A stretch of 64,000 nucleotides of DNA from Croceivirga sp009797885. Its GTDB lineage: Bacteria; Bacteroidota; Bacteroidia; Flavobacteriales; Flavobacteriaceae. The stretch is from the NCBI GenBank assembly GCA_045866215.1, contig AP035880.1, forward strand, positions 3,410,001 to 3,474,000. The letters are read 5' to 3'. Positions 27,097 through 37,100 of the stretch are shown one piece after another (positions within the stretch are counted from its first letter, which is position 1; each line of letters begins with the position of its first letter). The notes under the pieces were generated by a model, which made no database searches, was not told the DNA's origin, and saw nothing but the letters and a program-made list of their open reading frames with translations. Both the position numbers and the translations under genes were made by a program.

Positions 27097-27270
27097 GGGG
27101 AGGATTCTAACCATTCCTGTAAAAAAAATGAATCCTCCCCCGTAAACACCTAATTCAAATCCTTAATAAAAGGAACCTCAGATTGCCTTGGTACGATGAA
27201 CTTGAATTGGACAGGCAGTCCGAAGAATTTGAAAACGTGAAACTAATTAACGGTTGGAAAGGGAGCAAAA
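27097..27270 (-). ncRNA. Putative structured small RNA, stand-alone copy D3
   Basis: Minus strand, first of the tandem array. It ends in a perfect 11-bp hairpin GGGGAGGATTC/GAATCCTCCCC (27140-27130 with 27107-27097) followed by ATTTTA. The internal stem is weaker here (TTCAAAT with ATTTGAA). The shared block is recognisable as CAATCTGAGGTTCC. No ORF. Confidence 0.5.
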
Positions 27271-27275
27271 AGGGA

Positions 27276-27305
27276 TGCATAAGTGTTGCATTGAAAAGAT
27301 AAGTG
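27276..27305 (-). promoter_or_regulatory. Direct-repeat element before RNA copy D3
   Basis: Minus strand CACTTAT (27305-27299), 13 bp, CACTTATGCA (27285-27276). Both boxes perfect. Confidence 0.65.
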
Positions 27306-27959
27306 TGGGGTTGTCGCCAATCGGTGAAAATCCCTTTGGGGAAAAGAACGTTACCAGACCGGAACTATGAAAAGAATACAATACACAATCTACCAAAATC
27401 AAACGCGATAAAATCAAAAGTAAGGGCCTTGATTGTCCCACCTCAACTGCGTTTGGGACGTCCTTGAAGCGGTTCATATCTTGCAAGCACCTACCAAACC
27501 TTTCCAATGCCGATCAATCTTTGGTATTGGACTTCCCACCAAGTTCCCAGGGGATAACCATTTACGCGTGGGTCATTAACGTGATACATCGGGCAAAAAG
27601 AATTCAAATAGCCAGGCCAATGGGGATGAAAGGCCCAAGATTCCCCACTTATTACCCCCTGCGTCCATTTATTACAGTTCTGTTTTTTCTGGCCCTGGAT
27701 TTGCCCATGTTTAGGGAGCCAAATCTTTGAGTGATTAAGGCCAATGGTCAGGTAGGGTTCTAAAAAGAAAGAAAAATTGACCCTAGAATGCAATGGCATA
27801 AATGGACCTTCCGCTCCCTATAGTTCCTTGGGGAGGAACAGCTTCATGATTGGAACTGTTACAAATTCAAAAAAAGATGATGGGCCTTATCGGTGGCATG
27901 ATTACTAAATTATTTGACATGCGTTTTACTTCCATAACCCCGAACGATAATCGAAAACT
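27306..27959. other. Intergenic region with a plus-strand repeat element
   Basis: No gene supported; frames of 86-102 codons overlap on both strands without coding signs. At 27646-27675 is a plus-strand version of the direct repeat (CACTTAT, 13 bp, CATTTAT, then TAC). It points toward the barrel protein gene at 27960. Several short inverted repeats follow (for example CTCCC / GGGAG near 27809-27836) but the RNA core is not clearly present. Confidence 0.4.
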
Positions 27960-28487
27960 ATGAACAAGCGGGCTTCAAACGTGATAACCCTACTATTGAT
28001 TTGTTCAAGCTTGACGCCCCTTTTTGCGCAGGACCGCGAATTAAAGCTGAAGTCTTTGAGTATTGGTGCGGGTTTTATGGGGTCATCATCAGAAACCTCC
28101 ATAGGGGGATTTGCGGTAAGTTTGGATTTGTCCATGATGCTGGACAAACATGTTTTTTCGCTCTATTTGAGTGATGGTTCGGAATTGGACTTGGTTGATG
28201 CAGAAGAAAAGTATACGGAATTAAATTTAACCTATGGAAGACCAATAAATTTAAATCCCTGGATAAAATTGGAATGGCATGTAGGACTGGGACATTTTAG
28301 GTATTCCTATAAAAGCAATGTAACGGATTTTGTTTCGAACAAGGAATCGACCATTGGCGTTCCCATAAGGGCAAAATTGATTTTTTATACGGGAAGGCAT
28401 TTTGGAATTGGAATAAATTCCAATGTGAATTTGAATGCTTTGGTAAATACCTATTCCGGGAACATCTGCTTACAATATGAATTTTAA
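27960..28487 (+). CDS. Small outer-membrane barrel-like protein
   Basis: 175 aa with a signal peptide (MNKRASNVITLLLICSSLTPLFAQ). Amphipathic strands follow (LKSLSIGAGFMGSSSETSIGG, LSLYLSDGSELDLV, IKLEWHVGLGHFRYSY, HFGIGINSNVNLNAL) and the protein ends with the aromatic residue F (CLQYEF). This pattern fits an eight-stranded outer-membrane barrel; family not identified. It is a single-gene unit, with a CACTTAT-type direct repeat about 290 bp upstream. Confidence 0.7.
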   Translation: MNKRASNVITLLLICSSLTPLFAQDRELKLKSLSIGAGFMGSSSETSIGGFAVSLDLSMMLDKHVFSLYLSDGSELDLVDAEEKYTELNLTYGRPINLNPWIKLEWHVGLGHFRYSYKSNVTDFVSNKESTIGVPIRAKLIFYTGRHFGIGINSNVNLNALVNTYSGNICLQYEF

Positions 28488-28751
28488 AGTACATATAATG
28501 ATGGCCATCCGTAATTGCATATTCCATCCTGCTTTTCAAAACCCCTGTGAATTTGTGGTCGGGAACGAACGTGCGGGCCTAGGAACGAGTTGGCGTGACC
28601 ACCCCCGGCCTATAGTGGTATGGTCACAACGGAGCGATAAAACGATGACAAACTACATCGATTTACCACCATTTTTGATGCACGACCATATCTTTATATC
28701 CCCTATAAATTGTGACCAAAACGGCAGTAGGCATAAACCAATTCGGTACGG

Positions 28752-29615
28752 ATGATAAATTTGGAAAACTTGGCATTACAAAAACTCAGCAAGGATGACC
28801 TGGAAACCTTGGTGGGCTGGGCAAAAAACGAGGGATGGAATCCCGGGAAAAATGATTTCGATGTGTTTTGGAAAACCGACCCGGATGGATATTACGGATA
28901 CTACCTTAAGAACGAATTAATTGCCGGAGGGGCGGTGGTTTCGTATAATCGGGAGTTTGGATTTATGGGACTGTTCATTGTCCATCCCAATTTCCGAGGT
29001 TTGGGAATTGGAAGAAAACTGTGGTACTTAAGAAGGGACCTTCTCAAGGGAAGACTCAAGAACGGCGCGACCATAGGTATGGATGGTGTGGTGGAAATGC
29101 AGTCTTTTTATGAAAAAGGGGGCTTCAATAGAGCCTTTAGGGATGAAAGATATGAATGTATGGGCCAAAAGATGGCCGTGGATAGAGCCATATCCCCGAT
29201 CGAAACAAAAGATTTTGAAAAATTGGTCGATTATGATACGGAGTGCTTTGGCTTTGGAAGGAGGGAATTTTTAAAGAACTGGTTGGCGATGCCCGATAGC
29301 AAGTCCTTTAAATTTTCAAGAGGGAATGAGGTCAAGGGGTATGCGGTGATTCGGGAGGTGAATTCCGGATATAAAATAGGACCCTTGTTTGCGGACAATG
29401 ATAGCATTGCTGAAGAATTGTATAGAGCTTGTTTAAACTCGGCTCAGGGAAAACGGGTGTACCTCGATATTCCGGTACCGAACGGGGGAGCAGTTGGCTT
29501 GGTGCACAAATACGAGGCCGATTATGTTTTTGAATGTGCAAGGATGTATCATGGGGAATTCCCGAAGATACGAATGGATAAGATCTATGGCATTACAACC
29601 TTTGAACTGGGATAA
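28752..29615 (+). CDS. GNAT-family acetyltransferase, two-domain type
   Basis: 287 aa. The N-terminal GNAT domain (about 1-140) carries the acetyl-CoA pyrophosphate loop in FRGLGIGRKLW near residue 83 and the preceding strand GFMGLFIVHP. A second, weaker acetyltransferase-like half follows (about 145-285, RGNEVKGYAVIREVNSGYKIGP). This layout is seen in the YitH-like group (GNAT plus Acetyltransf_18-type C-terminal half). The acceptor substrate is unknown. No signal peptide; probably cytoplasmic. It is separated by about 125 bp from the thioredoxin-like gene downstream. Confidence 0.88.
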   Translation: MINLENLALQKLSKDDLETLVGWAKNEGWNPGKNDFDVFWKTDPDGYYGYYLKNELIAGGAVVSYNREFGFMGLFIVHPNFRGLGIGRKLWYLRRDLLKGRLKNGATIGMDGVVEMQSFYEKGGFNRAFRDERYECMGQKMAVDRAISPIETKDFEKLVDYDTECFGFGRREFLKNWLAMPDSKSFKFSRGNEVKGYAVIREVNSGYKIGPLFADNDSIAEELYRACLNSAQGKRVYLDIPVPNGGAVGLVHKYEADYVFECARMYHGEFPKIRMDKIYGITTFELG

Positions 29616-29739
29616 AGCGGGCCGCAACGGGAAATTTCAGAAAATGGGCAACAGTTTCAATAGCACTGGACAACCATTCCAGGAGATTTTAGTCAATTAT
29701 GATTTGGTCCTCTGGCCAGATTCCCAAAAATAGAAAACT

Positions 29740-30267
29740 ATGGATGCAATTTGTACCTACACTGCCAAGATGGGGCTGGTTCTTTTCTTTTTTTTAGGAT
29801 TCCGATCCCATGCACAAAATGTGCAATGGATGACCTGGCAGGAAGCCGTAGCCCTGGCCCAGACAGAGGCCCTGCCTAAAAAAACCTTCGTAGACGTGTA
29901 CACGGATTGGTGCGGTTGGTGCAAAAAAATGGACAAGGATACCTTTCAAAACCCTGAGGTAGTGGCCTATATGCAGGAGCACTTTTATATGGTAAAGCTG
30001 GATGCAGAAGGCAAGGACCCCATAGAATTTCAAGGAAAGACTTTTGCCTATGTCCCTTCTGGAAGAAAGGGCTACCATGAGTTGGCCGCTACGCTCTTAA
30101 GGGGTGAAATGAGCTATCCTACCGTAGTTTTCCTCGATGAGGGACTGAATGTGCTTTCCCCTGTTCCCGGATATAAAAAGGCAGGCCCCTTTCTACAGCT
30201 TGCACGTTATTTTGGGGATAACATCTATAAGGAAAAAGACTGGAACTCCTATGTCTCCGGCAAATAA
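29740..30267 (+). CDS. Exported thioredoxin-like protein with WCGWC motif
   Basis: 175 aa. A hydrophobic segment at residues 11-24 (MGLVLFFFLGFRSHA) is a signal peptide, so the protein acts in the periplasm. The ATG codon for residue 11 is an alternative start. The thioredoxin fold has active site W57-C58-G59-W60-C61 in TDWCGWCKKMDKDTF, typical of the Thioredoxin_7/DUF255-like group. A cis-Pro region is seen as EMSYPTVVFLDE. Likely role: disulfide reduction or exchange in the cell envelope. Confidence 0.88.
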   Translation: MDAICTYTAKMGLVLFFFLGFRSHAQNVQWMTWQEAVALAQTEALPKKTFVDVYTDWCGWCKKMDKDTFQNPEVVAYMQEHFYMVKLDAEGKDPIEFQGKTFAYVPSGRKGYHELAATLLRGEMSYPTVVFLDEGLNVLSPVPGYKKAGPFLQLARYFGDNIYKEKDWNSYVSGK

Positions 30268-30937
30268 TGTATGAATGTCCGTTTGCTATTTTGGAAACGG
30301 ATGATCACTAGTTGTAAACCGATAAGCCGTCATTCTTATGTGTCACCCTCAGGGCCTGCCTGAATGCTTCGAGTAGACAGGGAATCGAAGGGCGGACAGG
30401 AGTCCATTGGCACAGGAAACGGGGTGGGATTCCGCATCAAGTGCGGAATGACAGGAAAGGGTCACTCCATTCCACTTCGAGAGCCTCTTCCATTATACGG
30501 TCATTTCGACCAACGGGAGAAATCCAAATGTAAATGGATTTTCTAACGGCACGTTTCGCACCCCATTTCGAGATGATGGTGACTGCTCGGATGGGTAATC
30601 TTAAGTAAAATGGGCCCGGCAAACGACCAAATCATGGGTAAAGTTGCCAGACAACACCCCCTAACGACCCTGTTTTTGGATGCAACCCATGGATAAATTG
30701 ATCAGGATCTCCCACTTATTTCCAAATAGCCACGATTGTTACGCTGGCAAGGAGCGCTTGTTACATTGGTGTTAAAGTGTTGGCCCCAAGGGGATACCTT
30801 TACTTTAAAAGTGTCATGTGCGTTTAAAGGGAAAAATCCCCACTTGGGACCTTTTTGCCCGCTAAACCTTGATGCCACTTCCGGTCCAAAAAAACAACGG
30901 GTTCGGCCGGTTAGATGATTTGGAAAAGATTGGATTA
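30268..30937. other. Intergenic region upstream of the giant adhesin
   Basis: Holds no gene I can support. About 30330-30550 looks like a dispersed flavobacterial repeat centred on the palindrome listed next. A weak half of the CACTTAT element occurs at 30714-30720. Confidence 0.4.
30429..30449. repeat. Palindromic ATTCCGCA-TCAAG-TGCGGAAT repeat core
   Basis: Perfect 8-bp inverted repeat with a 5-nt spacer. The flanking wording (GGATTCCGCATCAAG, GCGGAATGACA) is like a palindromic intergenic repeat I recall from many Bacteroidota genomes. Only one copy is in this window. Confidence 0.5.
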
Positions 30938-31168
30938 TAAAGGACCGATTGTTTTGGAAGCGTATAGAAAAACAAGATGCGGGAGGTTGCATGGGGCCGG
31001 GTGTCTGGAAATTCCGGTACACTTTTCACCTTGGTTGTGTCCATCTTTGGGATCCGATTCCAAGATTGATGCCATGACCCTTAAAATGGGGTTCCGGGCA
31101 CTCCCTTTCCTTCACGCAACACCAATTGATTTAAGGACGACTTTTTTGTATAAATACCTTGATATATT
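30938..31168 (+). promoter_or_regulatory. Upstream region of the giant adhesin, homologous to positions 1-248
   Basis: Shares several blocks with the upstream region of the first adhesin: TTTTGGAAGCGTATAG, GATGCCATGAC and AAATACCTTGATATAT at 31150-31168, ending next to the ATG. This supports joint duplication of gene and promoter. Confidence 0.5.
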
Positions 31169-34100
31169 ATGAGAGCAGATTACTTTATGGGCCTAAAAGG
31201 GCTTCTACTTACCTTTTTCATGGGCCTATCGATGACCACCGGCCTGTTTGCCCAAAGCGAATTTATCACGACCTGGGACACGACCAATCCCGGTACGTCC
31301 GATGGTAACTCCATCACCATTCCTTTGACAGGGACCTACGATGTGGATGTGGGCGCCGATGGCACTTATGAACTTGACCTGCAAAGCAGTACAGGGACCA
31401 TTACCATTGATATCACCACCTTTGAGGACCCTAATACCCGTGAAAACTATACCGCCGGGGAGATACAGATTGCCATTCGTAATGCCGTCTCTGGAAACGG
31501 AACACTGAAAAGGATACTGTTCAACGATGGTGGTGATAAGCTTAAGCTGCTTTCCGTGGACCAATGGGGCAGTAACATTACCTGGACCGATATGTGGGGA
31601 GCGTTTTACGGTTGTGCCAACCTGGAGGTCAGGGCGAGCGACGCCCCAGACCTGAGTGAGTTGACCGGTACCAGTTTGGAAAGTATGTTCAGAAAGTGTA
31701 CATCACTTACGGGGAACACGGGCTTCTCCAACTGGAACACATCCAAAGTGACCAGTATGCGATCCATGTTCCAGGGTGCAAGTGACTTTAACGGTGCGAT
31801 CAGTTACTGGAACACCAGCAAGGTGACCAGTATGCGCGAGATGTTTTTGAACGTAACCGCTTTTGATCAAAACCTCGGGGAATGGGATTTGAGACAGTTG
31901 TCGGATGGCTTCGCCATGCTTAACGGCATTGGGCTTTCGATTGCCAGCTGGGACGCCACCCTGATCGGTTGGCACGGACAGGGTTTTACCAACTCAGTCG
32001 ATGTCTGGGCCACTGGCCTCGTCCACTGCGAGGCTGCAGCCGAGCGTGCCGCGCTGATAGCTAATGGCTTCAACATTACTGGCGACAGCCTGGAAGCGAA
32101 TCCACCTACGGCCGTATGCCGGGAGGCGACCTTGCAACTGGATGCCGACGGCACGGCTACCCTGGATGCCGCCCTTGTGGACGATGGTTCCAGTGATGCC
32201 TGCGGGGAGGTCTCCCTTAGCGTTTCGGACAATAGTTTTACAACTGCCGACCTCGGTGCCAATACGGTGACCCTCACGGCAACTTCTGACAAGGACAACA
32301 AAACACACAGTTGTGTGACTACGGTGACCGTGGTGGATTCCACAAGCCTGTTTGTGACCACCTGGGATACGGACAAATCCGGTACGTCCGGTAATAGCTC
32401 CATCACCATCCCCGCCTTGGGGACCTACGATGTGGATTTGGGCAATGATGGCAGTTATGAGCTACTGAGCCAAACAGGAACCATTACGGTGGATGTGACC
32501 ACATATAATTATACGGCAGGGGAAATACAAGTGGCCCTCCGCAATGCCATCACCTTGGCCGGGACGGGTGACCTGACCGGGATACAGTTCAACAATACGG
32601 GGGATAAGCTGAAACTCCTTTCCGTGGACCAATGGGGCGATATCAACTGGACCACCATGGCGGGTGCATTTTATGGCTGTTCCAACCTGGAAGCTAAAGC
32701 TAGTGATGTTCCCGACCTGAGTAATGTGACCGATATGTCCAATATGTTTAACAGTGCAAGCGCCTTTGATGGGAACCTGGGGGCCTGGGATCTTGGGCAG
32801 TTGACCAATGGCACCGGGATGCTCAATGGCAGTGGGCTCTCCGAGGACAACTGGGATGCCACGCTGATCGGTTGGCACGGACAGGGTTTGACCAATACGG
32901 CCACCATCGGCGCTTCGGGATTGGTCTATTGTAAGGCCTTTGCCGAGCGTGCCGCAATGACGAACTTCAGCTTTACCGGTGACAATCTGGGAACTACCCC
33001 TCCGAAGGCCGAGTGTCGGGAGGCAATCCTACAATTGGACACCGGTAGCACGGACACCACTTTGGAGGTCTCCCTTGTGGACAATGGTAGCGATGGCTGT
33101 GGGGTTTCACTAAGTTTATCGAAGAGCAGCTTTACGACAGCAGATCTGGGTGCGAACACGGTGACCCTTACGGTGACCAACGGCAGCACTACGAGCACCT
33201 GCCAGGCCACCGTTACGGTTGTGAATCCTGAAACGTTTGTGACCACCTGGAGCACCTCCAGAACTGGTCCATCTGATTCGAACTCCATTACCATCCCCGC
33301 CACGGGGACCTACGATGTGGATCTGGGCAATGATGGTGACTATGACCTTACGGACCAAAGCGGGTCCATTACCATAGATGTAACAGCCTATGGCTATACG
33401 TCCGGGGAGATACAAGTGGCCCTTCGCAATGCCTCCGGGACCGGGGGACTGACCCGGATAAACTTCAATAATAGGGGCGACAAGCGAAAGCTACTTTCGG
33501 TAGATAATTGGGGGAGCAGCATCGCCTGGAGTACAATGGAAAGTGCATTTTGGGGCTGTAGCAATTTGCAGATCAATGCCACGGATGCTCCGAACCTGGG
33601 CAATGTGACCAATATGAGTAGCATGTTTAGGGGGTGCATCTCCCTTACGGGAGCGAAAGGTTTCTCCCATTGGGACACGGGTAATGTCACCGATATGGCG
33701 GAAATGTTTATGAGCGCATCTGTTTTTAACGGGGACCTCAATGGCTGGAATACCGGCAACGTGACCGATATGTCCAACATGTTTGCCCTTACGAATGTCT
33801 TTAATCAGGATCTCAATTCCTGGGACACCAGCGGCGTACTTGATATGAGAGGGATGTTCAGCTCAAGCGGTTTTAACGGGGAGATCGGTATGTGGAATAC
33901 CAGCAGCGTGACCACCATGAGCAGCATGTTTGCCGCCGCGAAATCCTTTAATGGGGACATCAGTGGCTGGAACACCAGCAGTGTAACCAATATGGGCTAT
34001 CTGTTCCAGTTTGCGGAAGCCTTTGACCGGAGCCTGGGGGCCTGGGACATGAGCAATGTGACTGCAGGTAGGGAGATGCTCTATTTGGCTGGGCTCTCCC

Positions 34101-37100
34101 CTGCGAGCTGGGACGCCACGATCATCGGTTGGCACGGACAGGGACTTACCAACACCGTGACCATCTGGGCCAATGGCCTGGAATACTGTACGGCCGGCAC
34201 TGAGCGTGCCGCGCTGACCCTGAACATCATCAATGACAGTAAGGAAACCACCCCACCAACGGCCGTTTGTCAACCGACCATACTCCAATTGGCCGCGGAC
34301 GGTACGGCCACCCTGGATACCGCTTTCGTGGACAATGGCTCCAGCGATGCTTGTGGGGAGGTCTCCCTAAGCTTATCCAAGGTCAGCTTCGTGACCTCTG
34401 ATATTGGTGAAGAGACGGTTACCCTAACGGTCACCGACCCCAATGGGAATGAAAGTAGCTGTGCGGCCAAGGTCACCATTGTGGCCTATCCCACAAGCGC
34501 CTTCGTCACCACCTGGGACACGACCGAGTCCGGCGCCTCTGCCGACAACTCCATCACCATCCCTGCCACGGGCACCTATGATGTGGACGTGGGCAATGAC
34601 GGCACCTACGACCTGTTCGACCAGACCGGGACCACAACGGTGATCGTGACCAATTACACGGACCCTGCAACCAATGGCAACTATACCGCCGGGGAGATAC
34701 AGGTGGCCCTCAGCAGTGCGGCGACAGGGGCGGGGACCCTGACCCGGATACACTTTGGGGGCACGGACGGCGGCGACAGGGAGAAGCTGCTCTCGGTGGA
34801 CCAATGGAGCACCAATGTGGCCTGGAGCACGATGGAAGGTGCCTTTGAGGGCTGTACGAACCTGAAGGTGGATACGGATGACGCGCCCAACCTGGGGAGT
34901 GTGGCGACCATGGCCGATATGTTCAAGGGCTGTACGTCCCTTGAGGGGGGCACAGGCTTTGCAATCTGGAACACGGCCGGGGTGTCCAATATGTCCGGAA
35001 TGTTCTCCGGGGCAGTGTCCTTCAACGGGGAGATCGGCAGTTGGGACACGGGCAGCGCGACCGATATGACCTCCATGCTCAATGGGGCAAGCACCTTTGA
35101 CCAGGACCTGGGGGGATGGGACCTTGGGCTGTTGACCCTGGCAACCTCCATGCTCAACGGGACAGGGCTCTCGGTTGCGAACTGGGACGCGACGCTGGTG
35201 GGTTGGCACGGACAGGGCTCTAACGGCCTTACCGTGGGAGCCTCTGGCCTGGTGTACTGTGAGGCCTTCAACGAGCGTGGCTCGATGAACTTTGCCATTA
35301 CCGGCGACGGCGTTTCACAGGACCTGCCGACGGCCTCGTGCAAGGATGTGACGGTCCAACTGGACGGCGCCACCGGTACGGCCATCTTAACGGCCGACCT
35401 TGTGGACGACGGTAGCGATGGCTGTGGCGACATATCCCTGGCAATACAACCGAACGCTTTCACCACCGCAGGCACGGAAACGGCCACCCTTACGGTGACC
35501 GCTGCCAACACCCTGACGAACACCTGTACGGCCTCAGTGACCGTATTGGCAAGTACGGTCCCCACAGACGTATTCGTGACCACCTGGGACACGACCAAAT
35601 CGGGTTCGTCCACGGATACCTCTATAACCATTCCCGCCATTGGGACCTACGATGTGGACGTGGGCAATGACGGTTCCTTTGACCTGTTCGACCAGACCGG
35701 GACCACTACCGTGGATATCAGTACCTATGGCTATTCTGCCGGGGAAATAAAGGTGGCCCTTCGCAATGCGGGTTCCGGGTCCCTGACCGGGTTCAGGGGA
35801 GGGGGCAGCAAGCTGCTCTCCGTGGACCAATGGGGCAGCGGCATCGCCTGGACCACCATGGAAGAGGCATTCATTGGCTGTGGCAATCTGGAGATCAAGG
35901 CACTCGATGCGCCCGATCTGGGCAACGTGACCAGTATGAGACGAATGTTCCAAGGCTGTACCTCGCTTACGGGGAAACTGGGCTCCCTCGCCAGCTGGAA
36001 CACGGCCAATGTAACGGATATGGGAGCCGTGTTCAACGGCGCGACCGCCTTTGACGGGGACATCGGTTCCTGGGATGTGGGCAATGTGACCACCATGATC
36101 TATATGTTCACCAGAGCAAGCGCCTTCAACCAGGACATCGGTTCCTGGAACGTGTCCAGCGTGAGGGATATGGAGGGCATGTTCGGTTTCGCAACGTCCT
36201 TTGACCAGGACCTTGGCTGGAACACGTCCAGTTTATCGTTGATGGATTACCTGTTCTGGGGCGCGACCTCCTTTAACGGGGACCTCAGTACTTGGGATGT
36301 GGGCAATGTGGGGAGCATGTGGTCGGTGTTCCATGACGCAAGGGCCTTTAACCAGGACCTCAGTTCCTGGAACGTGGGCAAGGTGCAGGATATGGAAAGC
36401 ATGTTCAATGGGGCGAGTTCCTTTGACCAGAACCTTGGGGCCTGGAACATGGCCAGTTTGGGCAATGGAGCTGCCATGCTCAGCGGTACCGGGCTCTCCG
36501 AGGCGAACTGGGATGCCACGCTCAAGGGTTGGCACAGCAAGGGCCTCTCCAATGGCGCTAGTATCGGCGCCCATGGCCTGGTCTACTGTGAGGCCGGAAA
36601 CGAACGCGCCGCGATGAGCTTCAACATTTATGGCGATAGCCCAAGAAGTACACCAACAGCCTCGTGCAAAACGGCAACAGTACGACTGGATAACACCGGT
36701 ACGGCCACCTTGGATGCAGTCCTTTTGGACGATGGTTCCACCCATGAGTGTGGCACTATCACCGATTTCAGTATGTCCACGGACACCTTTACAACGGCCG
36801 ATGTAGGTTCCAAAACGGTTACCCTAACGGTGGCCGACGGCAATGGCAACACGGGCACCTGCGAGACCACGGTCACCGTGGAGGCTTATCCCACAACGGC
36901 CTTCGTTACCACCTGGAGGACGACCGATTCAGATACCTCCTTCACCATTCCCGCCTCGGGAACCTATGATGTGGATTTGGGGGATGATGGCAACTACGAT
37001 ATAGAGGGCCAGACTGGGTCACTGACCGTGAATATCGCCGATTATGGCTTTGCCGCCGGGGACATACGGGTGGCCCTTCGCAATACTGCTGGGACTGGGG

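Noticed and set aside
23387..27400. Integron cassette array
   Set aside because: Short tandem units with hairpins suggested attC sites, but there is no integrase, no GTTRRRY core site, and units lack ORFs.
23387..27400. CRISPR array
   Set aside because: Repeats are about 200 bp apart and diverged, with no regular short spacers and no cas genes.
23387..27400. MITE or IS-derived repeat
   Set aside because: No terminal inverted repeats shared by all copies and no target duplications seen. The units are bounded by a direct repeat at one end and a hairpin at the other. Not fully excluded.
27247..27799. Overlapping 86-102-codon frames on both strands
   Set aside because: No ribosome site, signal peptide or protein-like composition. 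They overlap each other and the RNA array.
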